NCBI RefSeq assembly: GCF_003576595.1 | Contig: NZ_NQOU01000004.1 | Span: 62,001-126,000, forward strand | Reading direction: 5' to 3' | Source of the DNA: Neopusillimonas maritima | Lineage (GTDB): Bacteria; Pseudomonadota; Gammaproteobacteria; Burkholderiales; Burkholderiaceae_B | Length of the DNA: 64,000 nucleotides | Shown here: piece after piece, positions 18,429 to 26,845 of the stretch | Layout of the letters: each line of letters opens with the position of its first letter | How positions within the stretch are numbered: the stretch's first letter is position 1 | Notes under the pieces: model-generated | What the model was told of the DNA's origin: nothing | What the model saw: the letters and a program-made list of their open reading frames with translations, nothing else | Database searches by the model: none | Translations under genes and position numbers: made by a program

Positions 18429-18449
18429 GCCTACACTCACGGAAAGATT

Positions 18450-19295
18450 ATGATTAAAAAGCTGCTTGGTGCCTTGGCTCTTACTCTTACCTGTTCCGTC
18501 GCCGTTGCTGCCGGAAGCTCGTATGAGCTCGACCATGCGCCCGATCGAATCAACAACATGGCCTCGTTGCAGAATGGGGCCAAACTCTTCGTCAATTATT
18601 GCTTGAATTGCCATAGTGCAAGCTCCATGCGGTACAACAAATTGAACGACATTGGGCTCACCGACGACGAAATCAAGAAAAACCTGCTCTTTACCAGCGA
18701 CAAGGTGGGCGACCTTATGAACGTCGCCATGCGAAAATCCGACGGCACTGCCTGGTTTGGCGCCTACCCGCCCGACCTGTCGGTTATCGCCCGCGCAAAA
18801 TCCACCAACCTGGGGCCGTCAGGTGTTGACTACGTTTACACCTTCCTGCGCACGTTCTACCGTGACACATCAAAACTATCCGGTTGGAATAATGCTGTAT
18901 TTCCAAGTGTGGCAATGCCTAATGTATTATGGGAACGTCAAGGCCCCATCGAATACATCAAAACCGAGATCCACCAGGTGACGGAAGACGGCAAGACAAG
19001 TTGGGAACACAAAACAACCCGCTACGACGCCCAAGGCTTCTCTGAAACCGAATCGAAACCGGTTGAGAACTATCTGGGCGGAGAAGTGGTTGATCACATC
19101 TTCGAAGCACCCAGTGCCGTACAACAGGCTCAATACGACAACGACGTCGCCGACCTGGCTAACTTCCTGGGCTGGATGGCCGAACCCGACCAGCTTTTAC
19201 GCAAGAAAATCGGGGTCTGGGTCCTCCTGTTCCTCGGTCTGTTCCTGGTCGTGGCCTGGCGTTTGAACGCAGCCTACTGGAAGCATGTGAAGTAA
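18450..19295 (+). CDS. petC: Ubiquinol--cytochrome c reductase, cytochrome c1
   Basis: Cytochrome c1 carries electrons from the Rieske protein to soluble cytochrome c in the periplasm. The 281-residue protein has a cleavable signal peptide (to about residue 21), the heme c motif Cys51-x2-Cys54-His55, and a C-terminal membrane anchor at about 255-274. The methionine ligand is probably in one of the downstream Met-containing segments, such as NVAMRKSDG or FPSVAMPNV. A strong terminator follows. Confidence 0.96.
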   Translation: MIKKLLGALALTLTCSVAVAAGSSYELDHAPDRINNMASLQNGAKLFVNYCLNCHSASSMRYNKLNDIGLTDDEIKKNLLFTSDKVGDLMNVAMRKSDGTAWFGAYPPDLSVIARAKSTNLGPSGVDYVYTFLRTFYRDTSKLSGWNNAVFPSVAMPNVLWERQGPIEYIKTEIHQVTEDGKTSWEHKTTRYDAQGFSETESKPVENYLGGEVVDHIFEAPSAVQQAQYDNDVADLANFLGWMAEPDQLLRKKIGVWVLLFLGLFLVVAWRLNAAYWKHVK

Positions 19296-19340
19296 ACACG
19301 GCAAACGCGGTTTGCCACCCGGCGCTTTAGCCGGCTTAAT

Positions 19341-19384
19341 GGGAAAATAGGCGTAACTGAATTGGGTACGCCTATTTCCCTTTT
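19341..19384 (+). terminator. Rho-independent terminator after petABC
   Basis: GGGAAAATAGGCGTA (19341-19355) pairs with TACGCCTATTTCCC (19367-19380) with one bulged base and is followed by TTTT. It separates petABC from sspA. Confidence 0.85.
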
Positions 19385-19432
19385 CTGAGCAGTCTTTTTA
19401 AGCTCGTATTTTTTTAGAGGGGAATCCTCGCC

Positions 19433-20041
19433 ATGATGGTGCTTTACTCCGGAACGACTTGTCCTTTTTCACAACGCTGCCGCTTCGTGCTGTTCGAAAA
19501 AGGCATGGACTTCGAAATCCGTGACATCGATCTCTACAACAAACCCGAAGATATTTCGGTCATGAATCCTTACGGCCAGGTGCCTATTCTGGTTGAACGC
19601 GATCTGGTTCTATACGAATCCAACATCATCAACGAATACATTGATGAACGCTTTCCGCACCCCCAGCTCATGCCGGCCGACCCGGTCATGCGCGCACGCA
19701 CTCGTTTGTTCTTGTTCAATTTCGAAAAAGAATTGTTCATCCATGTTTCAACGCTGGAAAACCGTGCTCCCGCCGACGAAAAAGTCCTGGAGAATGCGCG
19801 TCAGAATATTCGCGAGCGGCTTTCGCAACTGGCACCCTTGCTCATCAAGAACAAGTTCATGCTGGGCGAAGAGTTTTCGATGCTCGACGTCGCCATCGCC
19901 CCATTATTATGGCGCCTCGATCATTACGGTATAGAATTACCCAAGAACGCCGCCCCGATCCAGAAATATGCTGAACGCATCTTTTCGCGACCTGCGTACA
20001 TAGAAGCACTGACCCCGTCGGAAAAGGTTATGCGTCGTTAA
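19433..20041 (+). CDS. sspA: Stringent starvation protein A (GST-fold)
   Basis: SspA binds RNA polymerase and changes promoter use in stationary phase and acid stress in E. coli. The 202-residue protein has a thioredoxin-like N-terminal domain (LYSGTTCPFSQRCRFVL, NPYGQVPIL, LYESNIINEYI) and an all-helical C-terminal domain, as in SspA rather than in catalytic GSTs. Its place after petABC and directly before sspB is the usual betaproteobacterial arrangement. Two consecutive ATGs start the gene; the second may be used. Confidence 0.93.
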   Translation: MMVLYSGTTCPFSQRCRFVLFEKGMDFEIRDIDLYNKPEDISVMNPYGQVPILVERDLVLYESNIINEYIDERFPHPQLMPADPVMRARTRLFLFNFEKELFIHVSTLENRAPADEKVLENARQNIRERLSQLAPLLIKNKFMLGEEFSMLDVAIAPLLWRLDHYGIELPKNAAPIQKYAERIFSRPAYIEALTPSEKVMRR

Positions 20042-20047
20042 AAAGTT

Positions 20048-20494
20048 ATGCCTGAAACGTCGACCAAACCCTATTTAATCCGCGCACTACACGAATGGTG
20101 CACCGACAACGGCTATACGCCACAAATTGTCGTCTCAGTCGACGCCAATACAGTTGTGCCCAAAGCGCATATTCACGACGGTCAAATTACCTTGAACATC
20201 GGCACATTGGCCACCAATGCGCTGGTATTGGGTAACGAATATATTGAATTTCAGGCACGCTTCAGCGGGGTAACGGAACATATTTTTGTTCCGGTTTCTG
20301 CAGTTGCCGCCATTTATTCACGGGAAACCGGGGCCGGCATGGGGTTCGAAGTAGAACCTTCGGCCCCTTACCCCGGCAGCGTCGAGGAAACTGTTGACTC
20401 TACAGGTGAAACAAAAGCAACACCTGTCACTGATCACAAAGACGACGGTCCGGATGACGATCCTAAGCGGCCACGTTTAACCATCGTCAAGTAA
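20048..20494 (+). CDS. sspB: ClpXP protease specificity-enhancing factor SspB
   Basis: SspB delivers ssrA-tagged proteins to ClpXP. The 148-residue protein opens KPYLIRALHEWCTDNGYTP and has the substrate-binding core HIHDGQITLNI and NEYIEFQARF. A flexible acidic tail ends in the ClpX-binding peptide RPRLTIVK. It follows sspA by six bases and must be co-transcribed. Confidence 0.95.
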   Translation: MPETSTKPYLIRALHEWCTDNGYTPQIVVSVDANTVVPKAHIHDGQITLNIGTLATNALVLGNEYIEFQARFSGVTEHIFVPVSAVAAIYSRETGAGMGFEVEPSAPYPGSVEETVDSTGETKATPVTDHKDDGPDDDPKRPRLTIVK

Positions 20495-20525
20495 CACAAC
20501 CAAAAACACAGAAACTGGAGACACA

Positions 20526-21140
20526 ATGAGCAACAGCTTGCAGGAAGAGCTTCTTATTCGTCAAACCGTTGAACGTTGGGCCGTATGGCGCGATGCCGGC
20601 GACTGGGAACGCTTCGCCTCCGTCTGGCACCCAGACGGCGTCATGATGGCCACCTGGTTCCAGGGTCACTATAAAGACTTCATTCGCGTAACCCAGGAAG
20701 GCTGGAAAAAAGGCGTAAGTATTTTGCACTTTTTGGGTGGCTCGGCTGTCGACATCAACGGCGACCGCGCAATTTCGCAAACGAAAATGACGATTTCCCA
20801 GCGCGGCGATGTAGAAGGTGTATTGTGCGATGTGGTGTGTACAGGCCGCTTCTACGACTTCATGGTAAAGCATGAAGGGGAATGGAAGGTATTGCATCGC
20901 CAACCCATCTATGAAAAAGATCGCATCGACCCGCTGGATCCTGCTGCAGTTTTAAAGCTCGACCAAGACGCCCTGGCCAAGATGCCTGCCGGTTATCGCC
21001 ATTTGGCTTATATCCAAACGCGCATTGGCTACAACGTGAAAATGGACATGCCCATGCTAACGGGGCCGGAGGTTGACGACCTGTATCGCCGAGGCCGTAA
21101 TTGGCTGGCCGGCGGCGACGGCGAATTTCCTAAGTTCTAG
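20526..21140 (+). CDS. SnoaL/NTF2-like domain protein
   Basis: The 204-residue protein has an NTF2-like alpha+beta core in its first 140 residues, with the helix-strand pattern ELLIRQTVERWAVWRDAGDWERFASVWHPDG typical in arrangement of SnoaL-like proteins. A longer C-terminal extension ends FPKF. Such folds serve as isomerases, dehydratases or binding proteins, so no reaction can be assigned. A CTGGAG ribosome site precedes the ATG. It follows sspB by 31 bases but is functionally unrelated as far as can be seen. Confidence 0.65.
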   Translation: MSNSLQEELLIRQTVERWAVWRDAGDWERFASVWHPDGVMMATWFQGHYKDFIRVTQEGWKKGVSILHFLGGSAVDINGDRAISQTKMTISQRGDVEGVLCDVVCTGRFYDFMVKHEGEWKVLHRQPIYEKDRIDPLDPAAVLKLDQDALAKMPAGYRHLAYIQTRIGYNVKMDMPMLTGPEVDDLYRRGRNWLAGGDGEFPKF

Positions 21141-21182
21141 CCAAGCAAGCGCTCAAAAAAAATAGTAGAATATCTGTCTTTA

Positions 21183-21258
21183 GCCGGCTTAGCTCAGTTG
21201 GTAGAGCAGCGCACTTGTAATGCGAAGGTCAACAGTTCGAATCCGTTAGCCGGCACCA
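21183..21258 (+). tRNA. tRNA-Thr (anticodon TGT)
   Basis: The 76-base cloverleaf has a seven-base acceptor stem (GCCGGCT with AGCCGGC), a D arm GCTC/GAGC, the anticodon loop CTTGTAA with TGT at 21216-21218, the T-loop TTCGAAT, and an encoded CCA end. One A-C mismatch is seen in the T stem and one G-A at the top of the anticodon stem; the latter also occurs in known Thr tRNAs. Confidence 0.96.
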
Positions 21259-21282
21259 AGTATTTATGCGGATTTCCGCAGC

Positions 21283-21316
21283 AAAATGGTCCTCAGAAAT
21301 GAGGGCCATTTTTTTT
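21283..21316 (+). terminator. Terminator after tRNA-Thr
   Basis: AAAATGGTCCTC pairs with GAGGGCCATTTT (one G-U pair) around a six-base loop, and a run of T residues follows. It probably ends the tRNA transcript. Confidence 0.85.
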
Positions 21317-21450
21317 ATTGAAAAAAACACATCTTTGTAAGATTGCTTAATTAAGTGCCGAATTAACGACTATCCCAAATGCTCTTAATTACATCGCCAT
21401 ACTTTTTTACCTACATCCGCTAGAATGATTCGCATACAAGCCTCGCTTCT

Positions 21451-21480
21451 TTTAACAAGAGGTGAAAAACACCTGTTAAA
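21451..21480 (+). promoter_or_regulatory. Leader hairpin upstream of the hybrid histidine kinase
   Basis: TTTAACA and GGTG on the left (with a three-base bulge) pair with CACC and TGTTAAA on the right around a five-A loop. It ends 34 bases before the kinase ATG. No T-run follows, so an operator or mRNA control element is more likely than a terminator. Function is not known. Confidence 0.4.
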
Positions 21481-21514
21481 TTAGCCCACGCCAAATTGGA
21501 CATCAAAAAGCATC

Positions 21515-23404
21515 ATGAAAGATTTGAGCCTGCTGTTCGAACGGCACCCCGACCCGATGTGGGTCTATGATTTGGAAACGCTCCACTTCCTGGAAGTGAA
21601 CCAAGCAGCTGTCCGGCGTTACGGCTACACGCGCGGCGAATTCCTGGCCATGACGATCAAAGACATTCGTCCAACAAAAGACGTCGAGGCATTAGAGCAG
21701 AATATTGCCCTCATCTCCGAAGGTATTGACTCTGCAGGCGTATGGACGCATCTGAATAAAGCCGGCGAACAACTGCTAGTGGACATTACTTCCGAAGTTC
21801 TTGAGTTCAGGGGCCGAAAGGCTGAACTGGTTTGTGCCCGAGACGTCACCGACCGTGTGCGGCTGCAATCGGAAGCCCGAACTACTGAAGAACGGTTCAA
21901 GCTTATCGCCCGGGCCACCCACGACGTCATTTGGGACTGGAACCTGGATACTGATCAGGTATGGTGGAACGAGAACATAGAAACCGTGTTTGGTCACAAG
22001 CTGGCTGAGCTGGAACCGGACTCTACATCGTGGTCAAACCGCATTCATCCCGACGACCTTAAGCGCGTGGTAAACAGTATTCATGTCGTACAAGAAGGAA
22101 AAGGCAGCACCTGGGTTTCGGAATACCGCTTCCTGAATGCCAACGGCAAAGTGCACCACGTGGTCGATCGCGGTTTCGTACTGCGAAACCAAAACGGTAA
22201 AGCCACTCGCATGCTGGGCAGCATGATGGATATTACTGAACAGCGCGAACTGACCCAACTACTCGCACAAGCCCAAAAAATGGATGCCATTGGTCAACTA
22301 ACCGGCGGCGTTGCTCATGATTTCAACAATCTGCTTACGGTCATACTGGGTAATACCGAGTTGATACACGAGTTAGTAGAAGACAACGAGGAGTTAAGTG
22401 GCTTGGCGGCCATGACAGTCAGTGCCGCCAAACGGGGCGCGGAATTGACGCAACGTTTGCTGGCCTTTGCTCGACGCCAGGCGCTTGAGCCCAAACTGCT
22501 GAATTTAAACCAGTTAGTCAGCGAAATGGAAAACCTATTTCGCCGCACCCTGAGCGAAACCATAGACCTTAGGTTCATCCTGACAGACGAACTATGGGCT
22601 TGCGAAGCAGACCCGCATCAACTGGAATCTGCATTATTGAATCTAATTATTAACGCCCGTGACGCCATGCCGCAAGGTGGCAGGCTCACGGTTGAAACCG
22701 ACAACGTGTCACTGGAAGAGAAGAGCCGCGCTGCCGCATTCGACTTACCGACAGGCAAGTACGTTGTTTTGTCCGTATCAGACACCGGCCATGGCATCAG
22801 TGCCGATGTTCTAAACCAAGTTTTTGAGCCTTTTTTCACCACAAAACCACCCGGTAAAGGCACTGGACTTGGGTTGTCTATGGTGTATGGCTTCCTGAAG
22901 CAATCCGGCGGCCAAGCTAAGATTTATTCTGAGCCTGGCGAAGGAACGACGGTAAAGCTGTATTTTCCACGCTCGCAAACCCGCGAAACACCCCGCGTCT
23001 TTGAGCAACACCACACTGTCGCACCCAGAGGCACTGAAACCATCCTAGTGGTGGAGGATGATGAGCTGGTTCGCACGCATGTAGTGAGCTTACTGACCGG
23101 CTTGGGTTACCGGGTGATTGAAACCACGAACGGTCCCGATGCGCTGATCAAACTCCAGCAACATCCGGAAATAGCGTTGTTGTTCACCGACATCATTATG
23201 CCCGGCGGTCTCAATGGACGGCAGTTGGCCGATACCGCCCTTGCCCGCTACCCAAGGTTGCGCGTCCTATATACCTCGGGATACACGGAAAACGCGATTG
23301 TGCATCATGGACGGCTTGATCCAGGCATTGCATTGCTAGGCAAGCCTTATACGCGCCAAGCACTTGCCCACAAGCTCAGAGCCGTCCTTGAACATGCGCA
23401 ATGA
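21515..23404 (+). CDS. Soluble hybrid sensor histidine kinase (PAS-PAS-HisKA-HATPase-REC)
   Basis: The 629-residue protein has two PAS domains (about 5-118 and 128-245), a dimerisation helix with phosphoacceptor His268 (VAHDFNNLLTVILGN), and a kinase domain with N-box Asn380, DTGHG at 423-427 and GTGLGLS at 449-455. A C-terminal receiver domain has the phosphoacceptor Asp559 and an acidic patch at EDDE. No membrane segment is seen, so it senses a cytoplasmic signal. No response regulator with an output domain or phosphotransfer protein is adjacent, so the pathway is an orphan. The histidine region is of the HDFNNLL type common in PAS-rich cytosolic kinases. Confidence 0.92.
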   Translation: MKDLSLLFERHPDPMWVYDLETLHFLEVNQAAVRRYGYTRGEFLAMTIKDIRPTKDVEALEQNIALISEGIDSAGVWTHLNKAGEQLLVDITSEVLEFRGRKAELVCARDVTDRVRLQSEARTTEERFKLIARATHDVIWDWNLDTDQVWWNENIETVFGHKLAELEPDSTSWSNRIHPDDLKRVVNSIHVVQEGKGSTWVSEYRFLNANGKVHHVVDRGFVLRNQNGKATRMLGSMMDITEQRELTQLLAQAQKMDAIGQLTGGVAHDFNNLLTVILGNTELIHELVEDNEELSGLAAMTVSAAKRGAELTQRLLAFARRQALEPKLLNLNQLVSEMENLFRRTLSETIDLRFILTDELWACEADPHQLESALLNLIINARDAMPQGGRLTVETDNVSLEEKSRAAAFDLPTGKYVVLSVSDTGHGISADVLNQVFEPFFTTKPPGKGTGLGLSMVYGFLKQSGGQAKIYSEPGEGTTVKLYFPRSQTRETPRVFEQHHTVAPRGTETILVVEDDELVRTHVVSLLTGLGYRVIETTNGPDALIKLQQHPEIALLFTDIIMPGGLNGRQLADTALARYPRLRVLYTSGYTENAIVHHGRLDPGIALLGKPYTRQALAHKLRAVLEHAQ

Positions 23405-23425
23405 GATTAATCCGCCCCGCTACGA

Positions 23426-23887
23426 TTATCTTGATCCAGATAAAATACCATCTAGACCCAGCTTGCCCGCGCCGGAAAACGATAACGACACGGCCATTGC
23501 TAACAAAGCTAGCGCAAATTCATAACCATTGTTCGACATAAACAAACCGTTTCCAAGGTGAACGCTCAAAATAGCAACCACCATCGTTACTGCCAAAATC
23601 ACCGATGCCGGCCTTACCAGCAGTCCAATTATCAGCGCCAACCCACCAAAGAACTCAGCACTTCCCGCAAGCAACGCCATTGCGTAACCCGGCGACAAAC
23701 CTAAAGAGTCCATAAATTGCCCGGTGCCTGTTAGGCCGTACCCACCGAACCAGCCAAATAGCTTTTGTGCACCATGTGCGAAAAAAATAACACCGGCTAC
23801 CACGCGCAACACAAGTGGCGCCCAACGCTGTTCGGTTTGCAAAAGCCGCCGGCTAAACGTGTTTTGAATATCTGAAGTGACTGACAT
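23426..23887 (-). CDS. DoxX-family integral membrane protein
   Basis: The 153-residue protein has four predicted membrane helices and the DoxX signatures RVVAGVIFFAHGAQKLFGWF and GSAEFFGGLALIIGLL. DoxX-family proteins are linked to thiosulfate:quinone oxidation in archaea and to redox or antibiotic stress in bacteria, but this one has no assigned role. It diverges from a LysR regulator by 116 bases, a very common pairing that suggests the regulator controls it. Confidence 0.88.
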   Translation of the reverse strand: MSVTSDIQNTFSRRLLQTEQRWAPLVLRVVAGVIFFAHGAQKLFGWFGGYGLTGTGQFMDSLGLSPGYAMALLAGSAEFFGGLALIIGLLVRPASVILAVTMVVAILSVHLGNGLFMSNNGYEFALALLAMAVSLSFSGAGKLGLDGILSGSR

Positions 23888-24003
23888 ACTGGCCTCGTAA
23901 ATGTAGAAAATGACTTAAATGTCACGTTGAGGCTCACTATACTGATTCATTAATAATATATAAACTGTGGTTTTTGAAATAGATTGTTTAATAAAAAGAG
24001 ACA

Positions 24004-24930
24004 ATGGATAAATTCCAGGAAATGCGTGTTTTTGTTCACGTAACCGAAGCGGGAAGTTTTGTGGCTGCGGCAAACCAACTTGGTTTCTCAAAAGCCGCCG
24101 TATCGCGCTATGTCTCCGCAATGGAACATCGTTTGGGCGTCAGACTTATTCATCGCACAACCCGACGACTTTCATTAACTCAAGAAGGTGAAATTTTCCT
24201 GGCACGCTGTCGTGAAATTTTGTCTCGGATTGAAGAGTCGGAAGCGGAAATTGTCACGCAAAGCGATGTCGCTATTGGACTATTAAAAGTCAGTATCCCG
24301 GTGAGTTTTGGAATAAAACACTTGACTCCTTTATGGGGTGAGTTCATAGCCACCCATCCTAACGTCACACTGGACATCCAACTCACTGATCGCGTTACCG
24401 ACATTGTGGAAGAGGGATTCGATTTGGCTGTGCGAATTGCGCGTTTACCTGACTCCTCACTAGTTTCGCGCAAACTGGCCAGCACAACATTAATTTTGTG
24501 TGCATCGCCCGCCTATCTTGCAAAACATGGTGAACCACAGCAGCCTGCCGATCTCTCCCAGCATCAGACCTTAAGCTACAGTCTGTTTACAACCGGAGAC
24601 CAATGGTCATTTACCGGCCCGGATGGCCCCGCCGTAGTGAGGGTACAGCCTCGTCTCTGGTCGAACAACGGGGACACCTGCGCTGCTGCCGCAATTGCGG
24701 GAAACGGCATCGTTCTGCAACCTTCTTTTTTAGTGGCAGAAGCTCTAGGCAAAGGGGAGCTGGTTCCCCTATTACCTGAATATCAGTGCCCAACACTTGA
24801 TATATATGCGGTTTACCCGACACGTCGTTTCTTGCTTCCAAAAGTGCGTGCACTCATAGATTTTTTATCGAACAAACTTAAAAACCAACCATGGATAAAC
24901 CCTGCCTGGGGTACGAAACCAATTATGTAG
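24004..24930 (+). CDS. LysR-family transcriptional regulator
   Basis: This 308-residue protein has an N-terminal winged helix-turn-helix (about 1-60, FVAAANQLGFSKAAVSRYVSAM) and a periplasmic-binding-protein-like effector domain at about 90-295. The order fits the AaeR/DmlR-like group that often sits next to small membrane or redox genes. The divergent DoxX gene is the likely target. The effector is unknown. The gene ends one base before the convergent DUF411 gene. Confidence 0.92.
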   Translation: MDKFQEMRVFVHVTEAGSFVAAANQLGFSKAAVSRYVSAMEHRLGVRLIHRTTRRLSLTQEGEIFLARCREILSRIEESEAEIVTQSDVAIGLLKVSIPVSFGIKHLTPLWGEFIATHPNVTLDIQLTDRVTDIVEEGFDLAVRIARLPDSSLVSRKLASTTLILCASPAYLAKHGEPQQPADLSQHQTLSYSLFTTGDQWSFTGPDGPAVVRVQPRLWSNNGDTCAAAAIAGNGIVLQPSFLVAEALGKGELVPLLPEYQCPTLDIYAVYPTRRFLLPKVRALIDFLSNKLKNQPWINPAWGTKPIM

Positions 24931-24931
24931 A

Positions 24932-25348
24932 TTAGTCACGCGAAAACGGGCGCCCCTGGAAGTCAACCGTGACCAAATTACCGTTTAGCTCTCCCATACC
25001 CGGCGCATTCGTTGGCATACCGGGGGCCGCCACTCCCTTCATCGCCGGGTTGGCCAGCAGTTTACGTACCACATTAGCCGGCACGTGCCCTTCAACCACC
25101 TGGCCCGTTTCGTCCATAACCGCCGTGTGGCATGAACCCAGTTTTACCGGTACGCCCAGCTTTTCCTTCACGGAAAGCATATCGCGCGTTTTTATTTGCT
25201 TCACCTCGAAACCGGACTCCCTCATGTGTTTTGCCCAACCCGTGCAGCAACCACAGTTGGGATCTTGATAAACGGTAAGAGACGCATCATTCGCATGCGC
25301 CATTGAAGCAACAAGAAGAGTGGCAAGAAAAGCCAGTCGGTTTTTCAT
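24932..25348 (-). CDS. DUF411 exported metal-binding protein
   Basis: The 138-residue protein has a signal peptide cut near AHA-N (residue 19) and the family's cysteine motif at Cys32-Gly-Cys34-Cys35. A further cysteine and histidine lie in LGSCHTAV. DUF411 proteins include CopG-like periplasmic copper-binding proteins; copper or other soft-metal binding is inferred. The ATG at 25348 is chosen because AAAAGGA lies upstream; an in-frame TTG six codons earlier is unlikely. No other copper genes are adjacent. Confidence 0.85.
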   Translation of the reverse strand: MKNRLAFLATLLVASMAHANDASLTVYQDPNCGCCTGWAKHMRESGFEVKQIKTRDMLSVKEKLGVPVKLGSCHTAVMDETGQVVEGHVPANVVRKLLANPAMKGVAAPGMPTNAPGMGELNGNLVTVDFQGRPFSRD

Positions 25349-25387
25349 AAGAATCCTTTTTAACAATAAAAAGCCAAAATGAATAAC

Positions 25388-25404
25388 TGCACAATCACGG
25401 TGCG
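25388..25404 (+). promoter_or_regulatory. NtrC-like binding site 1 upstream of urease
   Basis: TGCACAATCACGGTGCG matches the NtrC palindrome TGCACCA-N3-TGGTGCA at 11 of 14 positions. It lies about 194 bases before the start expected from the sigma-54 promoter. The region 25349-25660 is otherwise gene-free and holds only these control sites. Confidence 0.5.
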
Positions 25405-25427
25405 AACACGCACCTTAATGCAATAGA

Positions 25428-25444
25428 TGCCCGAAAATGGTGCA
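25428..25444 (+). promoter_or_regulatory. NtrC-like binding site 2 upstream of urease
   Basis: TGCCCGAAAATGGTGCA matches the NtrC consensus at 12 of 14 positions. Its centre is 40 bases from site 1, near four helical turns, so both sites face the same side of DNA. A lone TGCACCA half-site occurs at 25481-25487. Confidence 0.55.
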
Positions 25445-25562
25445 ATTCGCTCACAAAATCAGACCCATAACTAAACAGCTTGCACCAAACAAACCCAACG
25501 ACAACAGATCGTGCACAGCATTCGACCATGCCCATTATTGTGAGTTCACTTCTCGCCAAACT

Positions 25563-25579
25563 TTGGCACAGAACTTGCT
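25563..25579 (+). promoter_or_regulatory. Sigma-54 promoter of the urease operon
   Basis: TTGGCACAGAACTTGCT matches the -24/-12 consensus TGGCACG-N4-TTGCW at every key base except one G. The GG (25565-25566) and GC (25577-25578) dinucleotides are 12 bases apart, as required. Transcription should start near 25590, about 70 bases before ureD. Confidence 0.75.
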
Positions 25580-25660
25580 AGGAAAACAATATAAGAAATT
25601 CAAACGCACCTGCGCCGCACTGCGCAATCACAATGAAAAAACGCGATAGTCGTATCCATT

Positions 25661-26503
25661 ATGCAAAACTGGCTTGCTCGCCTGGAACTTGAATTTAAAT
25701 CGGGTTATGCCGATAAGACGGTACTGAGCCATAAGAGGCACGAAGGCCCTTTAATGGTGCAAAAAGCGCTGTATCCCGAAAACAGGCATACCTGTCATGC
25801 GTCGATCCTGCATCCTCCTTCCGGCATTGCAGGCGGGGATCATTTAACCATCGACATTCAGGTTCATGCACACGCACATGCCGTTATCAACACCCCCGGC
25901 GCAACGCGTTGGTACAAGGCAAACGGCAAAACTTCAGCACAACACGTCACACTCAAAGTTCAAGAGAATGCCAAACTTGACTGGCTTCCTCAGGAGAACA
26001 TCATCTTCGAAGACGCTGACGCGACAACACAGACAACCATCGCACTGCAAAGCGGTGCTCGTATGATCGGATGGGAGATTGTTCAGCTAGGCAGTGTGTG
26101 TGCCAATGAACATTGGCAGCGCGGCCAACTAACCATGGACTTGCGCCTGACGCTTGACGACCGCTTACTGTGGATTGATACGGGCCATTTATACGCGCGG
26201 CACCCTTTACGCTTCTGCCAAAGCGGTATGGACGACTTTCCGGTTACCGCAACGTTATGGGCTTTCGGCCCAAAGTTAGCTGACCTCACCTGCGAAGAAA
26301 TCAGTCTGTCGTTGCCATGGCACGACTCACTTCGCGCCGGCTTTACCCAAATTCCAAGACCCAATAACCAGGCACTTTCCCTTGTTCGTGTGCTGGGCAA
26401 ACACGCGCAAGAAGTTCGCGCATTACTCGTCGAATTATGGTCGCAATTGCGCCCCCTGATCCTGAACGTGCCGGCAACGCCTGTTCGTTTATGGGCCACT
26501 TAA
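25661..26503 (+). CDS. ureD: Urease accessory protein UreD
   Basis: UreD binds apo-urease and recruits UreF and UreG for nickel insertion. The 280-residue protein has the family opening LELEFKSGYADKTVLSHKRHEGPLMVQ in arrangement, HPPSGIAGGDHL, and the PGATRWYKA and LPQENIIFE segments. It is the first gene after the sigma-54 promoter and lies 21 bases before ureA. Confidence 0.96.
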   Translation: MQNWLARLELEFKSGYADKTVLSHKRHEGPLMVQKALYPENRHTCHASILHPPSGIAGGDHLTIDIQVHAHAHAVINTPGATRWYKANGKTSAQHVTLKVQENAKLDWLPQENIIFEDADATTQTTIALQSGARMIGWEIVQLGSVCANEHWQRGQLTMDLRLTLDDRLLWIDTGHLYARHPLRFCQSGMDDFPVTATLWAFGPKLADLTCEEISLSLPWHDSLRAGFTQIPRPNNQALSLVRVLGKHAQEVRALLVELWSQLRPLILNVPATPVRLWAT

Positions 26504-26524
26504 TAAATCCAACCGGAGCAGACA

Positions 26525-26827
26525 ATGGAACTGACCCCCCGTGAAAAAGACAAGCTACTTATCTTTACTGCCGCATTACTGGCGGAACGACGAAAGGCAC
26601 GCAAACTTAAGCTGAACTACCCGGAAGCCATGGCTTTAATTTCAGCAAGCCTGATGGAAGGCGCTCGAGACGGCCGTACCGTAAGCGACCTGATGCACTA
26701 CGGCACCACACTTCTAACACGCGACGATGTGATGGAAGGCATTCCTGAAATGCTGACTGAAGTGCAGGTTGAAGCCACGTTTCCTGACGGCACCAAACTG
26801 ATTACGGTGCACAACCCCATTGTGTAA
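26525..26827 (+). CDS. ureA: Urease gamma subunit
   Basis: The smallest structural subunit of the (UreABC)3 enzyme, exactly 100 residues as is usual. The start [20 protein letters not shown] and the closing VTVHNPIV-like segment (LITVHNPIV) are diagnostic. It is separated from ureB by the ureJ gene, whereas in many bacteria ureA and ureB are adjacent. Confidence 0.97.
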   Translation: MELTPREKDKLLIFTAALLAERRKARKLKLNYPEAMALISASLMEGARDGRTVSDLMHYGTTLLTRDDVMEGIPEMLTEVQVEATFPDGTKLITVHNPIV

Positions 26828-26845
26828 GCACGCCAAGGAGTTCGC

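Noticed and set aside
21183-21258. tRNA-Thr as an attachment site of an integrated element
   Set aside because: No copy of the tRNA 3' end and no integrase gene were noticed in the window, and the flanking genes look like core genome.
25437-25649. A 70-codon open frame between the DUF411 gene and ureD
   Set aside because: It runs through the NtrC-like site, the sigma-54 promoter and the leader, and has a low-complexity composition with no recognisable domain.
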